Shown here in pieces: positions 1-6,608 of a stretch of DNA of 12,444 nt; within the stretch, counting starts at the first letter, position 1; each line of letters starts with the position of its first letter. Position numbers and translations under genes: made by a program. The notes beneath the pieces were generated by a model. That model was not told the DNA's origin. It saw nothing but the letters and a program-made list of their open reading frames with translations, and searched no databases. Source of the DNA: Clostridiaceae bacterium. Its GTDB lineage: Bacteria; Bacillota; Clostridia; Saccharofermentanales; DTU023. The stretch is taken from NCBI GenBank assembly GCA_012511735.1, contig JAAZFK010000212.1, forward strand, positions 1 to 12,444, in the 5' to 3' direction.

Positions 1-32
1 GACGCGGCCTGTACAGACAGAGAGGACAATCG

Positions 33-467
33 TTGAGCATGAAAACTTATATGCCTAAAGCGGATGATGTCGTACGCAACTGGTATCTCTTCGATGCCGA
101 AGGCCAGGTTCTTGGCCGTTTGGCAACTGAGATCGCGACCATCCTTCGCGGAAAAAATAAGCCGGAATACACGCCCCACATGGACATGGGTGATTTCGTC
201 GTCGTCGTGAACGCCGACAAGATCGTCCTGACCGGAAAGAAAGAACAGCAAAAACTCTACCGCCGCCATACGGGCTACCCCGGCGGCCTGCGGGAGGTCC
301 CTTACGAGCGGATGATGGAGAAGCATCCGGAGCGGGTGCTTGAAAAAGCGGTCCGCGGCATGCTTCCCAAGAACACGCTTGGCCGGGCCATGTTCCGTAA
401 ATTGAAAGTTTACGCCGGACCGAACCATAAGCACCAGGCGCAGCAGCCGGTCAAAATCGAATTGTAG
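33..467 (+). CDS. rplM: 50S ribosomal protein L13
   Basis: This is ribosomal protein L13, an early-assembling protein that binds 23S rRNA in the large subunit. The 144-residue length and the order of conserved blocks fit the family: an N-terminal MKTYMPK-like start, WYLFDAEGQVLGRLA near residues 17-31, HTGYPGG near 79-85, and KAVRGMLPKN followed by LKVYAGPNHKHQAQ near the C-terminus. Two starts are possible. TTG at 33 has the GAGGA of the ribosome-binding site (22-26) 6 bases upstream. ATG at 39 matches the usual N-terminus of homologues but has a 12-base spacing. I chose TTG on spacing; the two differ by only two residues. rpsI follows 17 bases downstream, the near-universal L13-S9 pair. The promoter lies outside the window, which begins only 32 bases upstream. 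Identity is certain; only the start is in doubt. Confidence 0.97.
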   Translation: MSMKTYMPKADDVVRNWYLFDAEGQVLGRLATEIATILRGKNKPEYTPHMDMGDFVVVVNADKIVLTGKKEQQKLYRRHTGYPGGLREVPYERMMEKHPERVLEKAVRGMLPKNTLGRAMFRKLKVYAGPNHKHQAQQPVKIEL

Positions 468-484
468 GGTGGGGGAGCAGAATC

Positions 485-886
485 ATGGCTGAAACAAAAC
501 AGTATTTTTACGGTACAGGTAGAAGGAAGGAAGCGGTCGCCCGCGTCCGCCTCTATCCCGGATCCGGCAAGATTACCGTCAACAAAAAAGCATTTGAGGA
601 TTATTTCCTGATGGAGACGCTGCGCGTCATCGTGCGCCAGCCCATGGTGGCGACCAGTTCGCAAGATCGTTACGACATCGTGGTCAGCGTCCGGGGCGGC
701 GGCATCGCCGGCCAGGCGGGCGCCATCCGTCACGGGATCGCCCGAGCGCTTGTAGACGCGGACGCTGAGCAGTTCAAGGCGACGCTGAAAAAGGCAGGCT
801 TCCTGACGCGTGACTCACGGGTCAAGGAGCGCAAGAAGCCGGGTCTCAAGAAGGCGAGAAAAGCGTCACAGTTCTCCAAGAGATAA
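485..886 (+). CDS. rpsI: 30S ribosomal protein S9
   Basis: This is ribosomal protein S9 of the small subunit, whose basic C-terminal tail reaches the P-site tRNA. The 133 residues show the family hallmarks: YGTGRRKEAVARVRL near residues 9-23, the GSGKITVN segment, VSVRGGGIAGQAGAIRHGIARAL near the middle, DSRVKERKKPGLKKARKA near the end, and the invariant C-terminal Ser-Lys-Arg. The start at 485 is well set by a GGGGGAG ribosome-binding site (471-477) 7 bases upstream. It is co-transcribed with rplM and followed within 25 bases by an intrinsic terminator, so the two ribosomal genes end their transcription unit here. Nothing about it is unusual. Confidence 0.98.
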   Translation: MAETKQYFYGTGRRKEAVARVRLYPGSGKITVNKKAFEDYFLMETLRVIVRQPMVATSSQDRYDIVVSVRGGGIAGQAGAIRHGIARALVDADAEQFKATLKKAGFLTRDSRVKERKKPGLKKARKASQFSKR

Positions 887-910
887 GACAGACCCCGCAA
901 GGATTGTGTC

Positions 911-937
911 AAAGCCCCGTCATCGCGCGGGGCTTTT
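911..937 (+). terminator. Rho-independent terminator after rpsI
   Basis: A 9-bp perfect stem, AAAGCCCCG (911-919) with CGGGGCTTT (928-936), encloses an 8-base loop and runs into a short run of four T (934-937). It sits 24 bases after the rpsI stop codon and before tsaE, as expected for the end of the ribosomal protein operon. The T run is short, so some read-through into tsaE is plausible. No convincing promoter is visible in the remaining bases up to 979. Confidence 0.85.
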
Positions 938-978
938 GTCCCTTGTCCCTGCCCGACTGGAAAGAATAAAAAGAGACC

Positions 979-1443
979 ATGCCGTCCCGGATGACCCAAC
1001 ACACCGCCTCAGCCGAGGAGACCTACGCTTATGGCGCCCGGCTCGCCTCATGCCTGCGGCCGGGTGACGTGGTCGTGTTGACGGGCAACCTGGGTGCCGG
1101 CAAGACGGCCCTGGTCCGGGGCATTGCCTCGGGCATGGATGTTAAAAGTCAGGTGTCCAGCCCGACCTTCACCCTCTTGCACCTTCACCAGCCGGGGCAG
1201 GCGGGAGGGGTGGCCCTCCACCACTTTGATGTCTACCGGCTGGACGGACCGGATGACTTTATTGCCAATGGTCTGGACGAATACCTGGGCGGCGAATCCA
1301 TTGCCCTGATCGAATGGGGGGATCGGGTACGGCAGGCCTTGCCCGACCGGGTCATCGAGATCGATTTGCGTTATGGTGAAGGCGCGGATGACCGGACCAT
1401 CCGGGTCAGCTTTCCCGGGGATGAGGACAGGTGCGGGATATGA
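979..1443 (+). CDS. tsaE: tRNA t6A37 biosynthesis ATPase TsaE
   Basis: TsaE is the ATPase of the bacterial machinery (TsaB, TsaC, TsaD, TsaE) that installs threonylcarbamoyl-adenosine at position 37 of ANN-decoding tRNAs. The 154-residue protein has a Walker A loop GNLGAGKT at residues 36-43, the family SPTFTL switch at 61-66, HFDVYRL at 82-88 and ALIEWGDR at about 109-116, all typical. A few residues before the first conserved block make ATG at 991 an alternative start. ATG at 979 is preferred because the purine stretch AAGAGA lies just upstream, although that ribosome-binding site is weak. The stop overlaps the tsaB start as ATGA (1440-1443), which suggests translational coupling. Identification is firm. 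Confidence 0.95.
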   Translation: MPSRMTQHTASAEETYAYGARLASCLRPGDVVVLTGNLGAGKTALVRGIASGMDVKSQVSSPTFTLLHLHQPGQAGGVALHHFDVYRLDGPDDFIANGLDEYLGGESIALIEWGDRVRQALPDRVIEIDLRYGEGADDRTIRVSFPGDEDRCGI

Positions 1444-2147
1444 TTGTTTTAGGTGTTGATACATCCGGTTTGACCCTCTCGGTGGCGCTTGCCCGCCATG
1501 GTCAACCGCTGGGCGAGATCTCGTTGTCCATGGGTTATCGCCACTCAATCACCTTCCAGCCGGCGGTCGATCAGCTTCTGGCTGCCTGTGACCTGACCCT
1601 GAAAGAGGTGGACCTGTTCGCGGTAGCTGCGGGACCGGGTTCCTTCACCGGCATCCGGATCGGCCTGGCCGCGGTCAAGGCCATGGCTTACGCGGCGAAT
1701 GCCCGGACCATCGGGATCTCTTCACTGAGAGCCCTGGCCCGTTCATCAGGCGGTGACGGCTTGGTCGCCCCCCTCCTGGACGCGCGCGGAGGCCGGGTCT
1801 TTTCGTCACTTTATCGAGGGAGCCTCCAGCTTCTGGAAGAGGCACCCCGGGAAATCGGTGACCTGCTGACTGCCCTTGAATCGATCCTGGAAGCGGATGA
1901 GGAGCTTCTGATCACAGGCAATGGGATGGCGGTCTGGCAGCAGGGGCTTCAGGGACAAGCGCCTTTGCCTTTCCGGCCTGTCTTCGCCTCCCCCGCCTTC
2001 AGTTACATCCGGGCCCTGACCGTGATTGAGCTGGCCCTGGAAGATTTGGAAAAAGATGAGGCCGAGACCGACCCCTTCCTGCTGGAGGCCCGCTACGGGA
2101 TCGCTTCATCGGCCGAGCGGGGACATCATGGCCTGGCTGGTTCGTGA
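1440..2147 (+). CDS. tsaB: tRNA t6A37 biosynthesis scaffold protein TsaB
   Basis: TsaB (YeaZ family) is an ASKHA-fold protein without catalytic activity that dimerises with TsaD and is required for t6A synthesis. The 235-residue product begins MIVLGVDTS, the usual TsaB opening, and carries HSITFQPAVDQLL near residues 36-48, AAGPGSFTGIRIG near 63-75, and a C-terminal YGIASSAER that corresponds to the family's YxRxxxAER block. A GTG at 1431 opens the same frame 9 bases earlier. ATG at 1440 fits the family N-terminus, overlaps the tsaE stop, and has AGGTG (1429-1433) 6 bases upstream. The C-terminus overlaps rimI by 20 bases. Its partner TsaD is not encoded in the window and must lie elsewhere in the genome. 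Confidence 0.94.
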   Translation: MIVLGVDTSGLTLSVALARHGQPLGEISLSMGYRHSITFQPAVDQLLAACDLTLKEVDLFAVAAGPGSFTGIRIGLAAVKAMAYAANARTIGISSLRALARSSGGDGLVAPLLDARGGRVFSSLYRGSLQLLEEAPREIGDLLTALESILEADEELLITGNGMAVWQQGLQGQAPLPFRPVFASPAFSYIRALTVIELALEDLEKDEAETDPFLLEARYGIASSAERGHHGLAGS

Positions 2148-2607
2148 CGCCGTCTTGGCGGATCTGGATCCGGTCGTTCGGATTGACCGGGCGTCCCAGT
2201 CAACCCCCTGGCCGCGAGAGGCCCTGCGGGACTGTATTCAGGGTAATGGCGACACGGTCATGCTGGTGATCTGCCCGGCCAGGTGGCCCGGGGCTCCAGC
2301 GGGTTTTGCAGTGGGTCGCTTTTTACCTGATGAATTCGAGGTCCTCAACCTGGCGGTCATGCCTGACAAAAGAAACCGGGGGCTGGGCCGGCTCCTGATG
2401 GAGGGCTTGCGGGACAAGGCGCGGGGTGCAGGCCGCGATACCTGGATCCTGGAGGTCCGGGATAGCAATCAGGCGGCCCGCCATCTCTACCGAAGCCTCG
2501 GCCTGATCGAGACGGGCAGACGTCTGGGATACTACGCCGACACGGGCGAACCGGCCATTCTCATGGCGGGCCCGGTCGAATGGATTATGAACGAGTCACA
2601 AAAATGA
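2128..2607 (+). CDS. rimI: GNAT-family N-acetyltransferase, RimI type
   Basis: This is a GNAT acetyltransferase of the RimI type. The family acetylates protein N-termini or lysines using acetyl-CoA; E. coli RimI acts on ribosomal protein S18. The 159 residues contain the acetyl-CoA pyrophosphate-binding segment VMPDKRNRGLGRLLMEGL (about residues 78-95, with RxxGxG), a beta-strand WILEVRDSN and the RimI-like tail HLYRSLGLIETGRRLGYYAD. An open frame extends upstream to 2026, but that part only overlaps tsaB. The real start is ATG at 2128, preceded by GGGGAC (2119-2124), giving a 20-base overlap with tsaB. The linkage to tsaB is the common bacterial arrangement. The exact substrate here cannot be read from sequence, so the RimI name rests on motif and context. 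Confidence 0.88.
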   Translation: MAWLVRDAVLADLDPVVRIDRASQSTPWPREALRDCIQGNGDTVMLVICPARWPGAPAGFAVGRFLPDEFEVLNLAVMPDKRNRGLGRLLMEGLRDKARGAGRDTWILEVRDSNQAARHLYRSLGLIETGRRLGYYADTGEPAILMAGPVEWIMNESQK

Positions 2608-2619
2608 GCGCCAGGCTCG

Positions 2620-2643
2620 ATTATGATTTGGTCAAACCATAAT
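2620..2643. promoter_or_regulatory. Imperfect inverted repeat abutting the -35 box (candidate operator)
   Basis: A 24-bp dyad runs ATTATG-A-TTTG-G / T-CAAA-C-CATAAT, with 10 of 12 half-site positions complementary. Its right edge shares one base with the -35 element of the promoter at 2643-2672. Inverted repeats at this position often bind a transcription factor. It is not followed by a T run, so it is a poor terminator for rimI. The symmetry is visible directly; the operator role is inferred. Confidence 0.45.
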
Positions 2644-2672
2644 TGACATTTGTCATACAATGTTCATATAAT
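2643..2672 (+). promoter_or_regulatory. Consensus SigA/sigma-70 promoter of the HPr-like gene and uvrC operon
   Basis: Perfect TTGACA (2643-2648) and perfect TATAAT (2667-2672) are separated by 18 bases. Transcription should start near 2679, about 43 bases before the HPr-like start codon. A 12-base palindrome, TGACATTTGTCA (2644-2655), lies over the -35 box. Downstream, CCC-GAAA-GGG (2680-2689) lies inside a wider GGTTA/TAACC repeat (2675-2698). The promoter separates this unit from tsaE-tsaB-rimI and rules out an upstream-extended start for the HPr-like frame. Confidence 0.85.
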
Positions 2673-2721
2673 CGGGTTACCCGAAAGGGATCGTAACCGA
2701 CAGGTCTTGCGGAGGATCGCC

Positions 2722-2982
2722 ATGATGAAAGAAAATGTCATCTTTCGATGTAAAGAAGATACACTGATGAAAGCAATCGCCATGCTGATTCAGATCTCTT
2801 CCGGCTACCGTGCCAGCATCTACATCGCCAAGGGTGGACGGCGTGCCAACGCGAAGAGTCTGCTTGGAGTGTTGTCGCTCGGAATCTCAGATGGAGATCA
2901 GCTGGAGATTTCGGTGGACGGTGATGATGGCGAAAGCGCTATCCATGAGCTAAAAGGTTACATGGAACCTGCCAGGCCTTAA
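2722..2982 (+). CDS. HPr-like (Crh-type) protein lacking the active-site histidine
   Basis: This 86-residue protein has the HPr fold signature of the phosphotransferase system but not its catalytic centre. HPr carries phosphate on His15 within G-I-H-A-R-P-A-T; the aligned stretch here is T-L-M-K-A-I-A, giving Leu15 and no Arg17 or Pro18. The regulatory region is intact: ANAKSLLGVLSLGI places Ser46 exactly at the canonical number when translation starts at ATG 2722. HPr kinase phosphorylates Ser46 in HPr and in Bacillus Crh, which has Gln15 and acts as a CcpA cofactor. A Crh-like regulatory role is therefore inferred; sugar phosphotransfer is very unlikely. ATG 2722 has GGAGG (2711-2715) 6 bases upstream; ATG 2725 is an alternative. 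Its own strong promoter precedes it, and uvrC follows 53 bases downstream. HPr kinase and CcpA are not in the window. Confidence 0.85.
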   Translation: MMKENVIFRCKEDTLMKAIAMLIQISSGYRASIYIAKGGRRANAKSLLGVLSLGISDGDQLEISVDGDDGESAIHELKGYMEPARP

Positions 2983-3007
2983 AAGGCCAAGGCTTCACAG
3001 CCGGCGG

Positions 3008-3034
3008 CGGGTGACAAGAGGAGTTTGTCTCCCG
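3008..3034 (+). promoter_or_regulatory. Hairpin presenting the uvrC ribosome-binding site in its loop
   Basis: CGGG-T-GACAA (3008-3017) pairs with TTGTC-T-CCCG (3025-3034), giving nine base pairs interrupted by one T-T mismatch. The seven-base loop GAGGAGT (3018-3024) contains the GAGGAG ribosome-binding site. The uvrC ATG at 3036 begins two bases after the stem. The linear distance from GAGGAG to ATG is 12 bases, longer than usual. No other in-frame start with better spacing is visible. The hairpin could tune uvrC translation relative to the HPr-like gene; this function is inferred. Confidence 0.5.
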
Positions 3035-3035
3035 G

Positions 3036-4958
3036 ATGGCTGGACAGATCAAAGATACAGACAAATTCAGGGCACAACTGGACCTGGTGCCCGAGGAGCC
3101 CGGTGTCTACCTGATGCGTGACGCGTCGGGTTCTGTTTTGTATGTCGGTAAAGCCAACTCCCTGCGCCAGCGTCTGAGAAATTATTTCACCCCCAACCCG
3201 GCGGTTGACCGCCGGATCGCGGCCATGATCTCCAAAATCGCTTCCTATGACACCATCCTCTGCGCCAACGAATTGGAGGCCCTGGTTCTCGAGGCGACGC
3301 TGATCAAGCAATACCAGCCTCCCTACAACATCCTGATGCGGGATGATAAGGAATACCCCTACATCCGCGTCACCTTGCAGGAGGCCTTCCCCAGAGTCAT
3401 GAAGGCTTTCCGTGTTGGCGATGATGTGGAGGAGGGGGCCCGCTATTATGGTCCCTGGCTGGCCGGTGACATCAACCGGGCGCTCAAGGTCCTCGAAGCC
3501 GTCTTTCCCCTGCGAACCTGTTCCAGGGATCTGCCCCGCGACATCGGAAAGGAACGCCCCTGCCTCAACTACCACATCGGTCGCTGCCTGGCGCCCTGCG
3601 CGGGTTACATCTCCCAGGAGGATTACCGGGCCATTGTCGATGAGGTCATTCAGTTTCTGGACGGCCGGACAGATGAGCTGATCAAGCGCTTCCAAAAGGA
3701 TATGCACCAGGCGGCTGAAGAACTGGATTACGAGAAGGCCGCCCGTCTGCGGGGCAAGTGGCAGGCACTGGCCCGGCTCCGCGAGGAACAGCGGGTGGTC
3801 GACCAGCGGGGCGGGGAGCGCGACGCGCTGGCACTGGCCCGAAACGGCAATGAGGTCGCCATCTGCAAAATGGAGATCCGCGATGGCCGGGTGACAGGTG
3901 TCGTCCATGTCTTTGCCCAGGATCGGGGCGGCGATGACGGTGACTACCTGGCCTCCTTCATCCGGGAGCAGTACCGGGTCCGGGGCCAGATCCCCCGGGA
4001 AGTCCTCGTTCCCTCTCTCCTGCCCGATCAGGACCTCTTGAATGAACTGCTGCGTCAGCGCCGGGGGGCTGCCGTCACCTTGCAAAGACCCCAGCGTGGG
4101 GCCAAGAAAGCTCTGATCGATATGGCGCAGCACAATGCCGACAAGGCGCTGGAACGCCGGGCGCTGTCCCGCGGATCCGACCCCCGGGCCATCGAGGCCA
4201 CCTTGCAATATCTGGGGGAACTGACTGAGACCCTGGGCGCCCCCGTCCGGATCGAGGCCTACGATGTCTCCCATTTCGGCAAAGGGGACCGGTCAGGTTC
4301 CATGGTGGTCTTCGTTCATGGCCGCCCTCAGCGTTCCTCCTACCGGCATTTCACGGTCAAGGGCTTTGAGGGGATTGATGACTACCAGGCCATGCGGGAG
4401 ATTTTGTCACGGCGTCTGGCCAGGCTGGGTGACGAACAGTTCGGCGGCCGGCCCGATCTGATTTTGCTCGACGGCGGCCGGGGGCATGTGTCGACCAGCC
4501 TTTCGCTGACGGAAGATCTGGGTCTGCCCCTTGCCGGCATGGTCAAGGATGACCGGCACAGAACCCGTGGGCTGGTGCTGAGATCCGGGCAGATCGTGGA
4601 GCTGTCGCCGGTCGCCCTGTCTGACCAGGAGCTTCAAGAGGAATCCGAAGAAGACCGGGCCCGCCGTCTGGGGCTGCTCCATCTGCTTACCTCCATTCAG
4701 GATGAAGCGCACCGGTTCGCCAGCCGACACAATGAGCAAAGACGGCATAAGCGGGCCAAGCGTTTCCAGCTGGAGACCATCGCGGGGGTCGGCCCCTCGC
4801 GCCGCAAGGCACTTCTGACCGCCTTTGGTTCCACCAAAAAGATTTCCGAGGCCAGCCTGGAAGAGCTGGCCGGGGTACCCGGGCTTCCCCGGGCTGTGGC
4901 GGAGGCCGTCCATCTTCACTTCCACGGACAGCAACCGGACGGGAAGGAGGATCAATGA
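3036..4958 (+). CDS. uvrC: Excinuclease ABC subunit C (UvrC)
   Basis: UvrC makes the two incisions flanking a DNA lesion in nucleotide excision repair, after damage is handed over by UvrA and UvrB. The 640-residue protein has the full domain order. The GIY-YIG 3'-nuclease spans about residues 19-100 (GVY at 23-25, YVG at 36-38). A four-cysteine cluster at C162, C176, C184 and C188 matches the cysteines reported to bind an iron-sulphur cluster in E. coli UvrC. A UVR motif that contacts UvrB lies at about 209-245. The RNase H-like 5'-nuclease half has acidic candidates D410 and D479 and a DEAH segment at 556-559. A C-terminal helix-hairpin-helix DNA-binding region lies at about 580-632. ATG 3036 is the only good start, although the ribosome-binding site is 12 bases away. 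The end overlaps the next gene as ATGA. Confidence 0.97.
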   Translation: MAGQIKDTDKFRAQLDLVPEEPGVYLMRDASGSVLYVGKANSLRQRLRNYFTPNPAVDRRIAAMISKIASYDTILCANELEALVLEATLIKQYQPPYNILMRDDKEYPYIRVTLQEAFPRVMKAFRVGDDVEEGARYYGPWLAGDINRALKVLEAVFPLRTCSRDLPRDIGKERPCLNYHIGRCLAPCAGYISQEDYRAIVDEVIQFLDGRTDELIKRFQKDMHQAAEELDYEKAARLRGKWQALARLREEQRVVDQRGGERDALALARNGNEVAICKMEIRDGRVTGVVHVFAQDRGGDDGDYLASFIREQYRVRGQIPREVLVPSLLPDQDLLNELLRQRRGAAVTLQRPQRGAKKALIDMAQHNADKALERRALSRGSDPRAIEATLQYLGELTETLGAPVRIEAYDVSHFGKGDRSGSMVVFVHGRPQRSSYRHFTVKGFEGIDDYQAMREILSRRLARLGDEQFGGRPDLILLDGGRGHVSTSLSLTEDLGLPLAGMVKDDRHRTRGLVLRSGQIVELSPVALSDQELQEESEEDRARRLGLLHLLTSIQDEAHRFASRHNEQRRHKRAKRFQLETIAGVGPSRRKALLTAFGSTKKISEASLEELAGVPGLPRAVAEAVHLHFHGQQPDGKEDQ

Positions 4959-5710
4959 AACTGTTCGCCCTGGCAGATCTCCATCTGGCCGGATCGGTCG
5001 ACAAGCCCATGGATATCTTCGGCTCCCGCTGGCGGGCCCATGTCGAACGGATCGTGGATAACTGGACTCGGCAGGTCGGCCCGGAGGACACTGTCCTGAT
5101 CGGAGGGGACATCTCCTGGGCAAAATCCCTGGACGAGGCCCTGGCCGATTTGACCCTCCTTCATCAACTGCCCGGCAGGAAGATCCTCCTGCGGGGAAAC
5201 CATGATTACTGGTGGACAACCATCCGCAAGCTGGAAGCCTTCTGTCAGGCGCAAGGCCTGACCTCCCTTCATTTTCTCCGCAATGACGCCTGCCCGGCGG
5301 CGGGCTTTTACATCTGCGGGACCCGGGGTTGGTTGTTGCCGTCGGACAGTGAGTTTTCCTCAAATGATGAGAAAATTTTAAGGCGGGAGATGATCCGGCT
5401 GGAGCTCTCACTCAAGGCCCTGGAGCAACTGAAAAAACGGACGGACGGTCTGGGGGCGTCAGTGGCGCTCATGCATTACCCGCCCATCACTGAAAAGGGT
5501 GAAGGGTCGGACTTGAGCCGCCTGCTGAGCGAAGCCGGCCTGGATCTCTGCCTTTTCGGCCATATTCATCATGATGTGCCCTTTTACGACAGCCGGCCCA
5601 AGATCGACGGCGTCCGTTATATAATGGTTGCGTCTGACCAAATTGACTTTTCTCCGCTCCTGATCGGGGAAGACGGTCAGATCAACCCAGCAGTCGAAGG
5701 AGGGGAATAG
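4955..5710 (+). CDS. Calcineurin-like metallophosphoesterase (COG1768 type)
   Basis: This 251-residue protein is a two-metal phosphoesterase of the calcineurin superfamily. All metal-ligand motifs are visible in order: D8-x-H10, GGD at 50-52, GNHD at 81-84 (followed by YWW), H174 in MHYPP, and GHIHH from residue 202 with H203 and H205. The DLHL...KPMDIFG opening and the CGTRGWL segment recall the COG1768 group, a Firmicutes family annotated only as predicted phosphohydrolase, so the substrate is unknown. There is no signal peptide or membrane segment; it should be cytoplasmic. The start is clear: AAGGAGG lies just upstream and the ATG overlaps the uvrC stop by four bases, which suggests translational coupling. 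yicC begins immediately after the stop codon. A role in nucleic acid or nucleotide turnover would suit the context but is inference. Confidence 0.9.
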   Translation: MKLFALADLHLAGSVDKPMDIFGSRWRAHVERIVDNWTRQVGPEDTVLIGGDISWAKSLDEALADLTLLHQLPGRKILLRGNHDYWWTTIRKLEAFCQAQGLTSLHFLRNDACPAAGFYICGTRGWLLPSDSEFSSNDEKILRREMIRLELSLKALEQLKKRTDGLGASVALMHYPPITEKGEGSDLSRLLSEAGLDLCLFGHIHHDVPFYDSRPKIDGVRYIMVASDQIDFSPLLIGEDGQINPAVEGGE

Positions 5711-6598
5711 ATGCCAAGAAGCATGACCGGCTACGGAGAGGGGCTCTCCATGCGGGAAGGAGGGGTCGTCCGGGTGGAGTGCCGCTCCGTCAACCACCGT
5801 TACCTGGACATCTCCGTCCGACTTCCATCCGTCTACGCGGCTCACGAATCACTGATCCGGACCCTGGTTAAAGAGCAGGTCGGCCGGGGGCGGGTCGAGG
5901 TCAGGGTGACGGATCAGCCGGGCAGTCAGCCGGCCCGCCGGGTCACCTTGGATCAGGGGCTGCTGGATGCCTGGCTGGACGCCATCGGAGCGCTCGAGTC
6001 ACGGATTGGCAAGCCGCTCGGGGATCCCGTTCGTTTCATTGCCGGACAAAATGGAATTCTCACCGTCGAAGACCAGGGGGAGGATCAGGAGCTGGTCGAG
6101 GAGCAAATCCGGGAAGCCCTGATTGACGCACTCAAACAATTGAACCGGATGAGGGAGACGGAAGGTGAGCACCTGGCGCTTGACCTGCAGGACAAGACGC
6201 GGGAATTAAAGGATCTGGTCCGGCTGATCGCTCTGAAATCGGAGGAAATTCCCCGGCTCTATCGTGAGAAGCTATTGCAAAGAGCGGAAGAACTTTTTGG
6301 CGATGACCGGCCTGAGTGGTACAGTGATCAGAGACTTTTTGCCGAGACGGCGCTTTTTGCCGACCGGGCTTCTATCGACGAGGAAGTCACCCGGCTTGAC
6401 GCGCACACGGAGGCCATGAGTCAGGCGCTGGCCTCCGATTCCCCGGTGGGCCGCCAGCTTGATTTTTTGATCCAGGAAATGGTTCGCGAAATCAACACCA
6501 TCGGTTCCAAGGCAAATGATCTGGAGATCACCCAGTCGGTGGTCGCCGCCAAAACCCTGCTTGAAAAAATCCGCGAGCAGGTCCAAAACATTGAATAG
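5711..6598 (+). CDS. yicC: YicC-family endoribonuclease
   Basis: This is a YicC/YloC-family protein; members have been shown to be endoribonucleases acting in RNA decay. The 295 residues include the N-terminal signature SMTGYGEG (about 4-11) and VECRSVNHRYLDISVRLP (about 21-39), and the C-terminal DUF1732 part with DEEVTRLDAH and GRQLDFLIQEMVREINTIGSKAND (about 247-270), then ITQSVVAAKTLLEKIREQVQN. Length and ends match the family. The ATG at 5711 directly abuts the preceding TAG (5708-5710) and is served by GAAGGAGGGGA just upstream. It sits immediately before remA and gmk, the usual Firmicutes order (B. subtilis yloC-remA-gmk). Family assignment is firm; the RNA substrate here is unknown. 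Confidence 0.95.
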   Translation: MPRSMTGYGEGLSMREGGVVRVECRSVNHRYLDISVRLPSVYAAHESLIRTLVKEQVGRGRVEVRVTDQPGSQPARRVTLDQGLLDAWLDAIGALESRIGKPLGDPVRFIAGQNGILTVEDQGEDQELVEEQIREALIDALKQLNRMRETEGEHLALDLQDKTRELKDLVRLIALKSEEIPRLYREKLLQRAEELFGDDRPEWYSDQRLFAETALFADRASIDEEVTRLDAHTEAMSQALASDSPVGRQLDFLIQEMVREINTIGSKANDLEITQSVVAAKTLLEKIREQVQNIE

Positions 6599-6608
6599 GG
6601 AGCAGTCC

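Noticed and set aside
943..970. Promoter for tsaE (TTGTCC with AATAAA)
   Set aside because: Both boxes match poorly and the predicted start would be at the tsaE initiation codon. Read-through from the rpsI terminator is at least as likely.
2650..2721. Upstream extension of the HPr-like frame starting at 2650
   Set aside because: The extension would begin inside the -35/-10 promoter region, before the predicted transcription start. ATG 2722 has a good ribosome-binding site and puts Ser46 at its canonical number.
2976..2990. Small GGCCTT/AAGGCC palindrome at the stop of the HPr-like gene as a terminator
   Set aside because: The stem is at most six base pairs with a two-base loop and no T run follows, so termination before uvrC is unlikely.
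2979..4274. Long minus-strand open frame (431 codons) opposite uvrC
   Set aside because: It is the antisense shadow of uvrC in GC-rich DNA. It has no recognisable domain, and uvrC itself has complete family motifs throughout.
4407..5411. Minus-strand open frame of 334 codons across the uvrC/phosphoesterase junction
   Set aside because: The translation is Pro/Arg/Gly-rich shadow sequence, and it lies opposite two well-supported genes.
5597..5625. TATAAT at 5620-5625 as an internal promoter for yicC-remA-gmk
   Set aside because: The -10 is perfect, but no -35-like hexamer lies 16-19 bases upstream (the region is GGCCCAAG) and there is no extended -10 TG.
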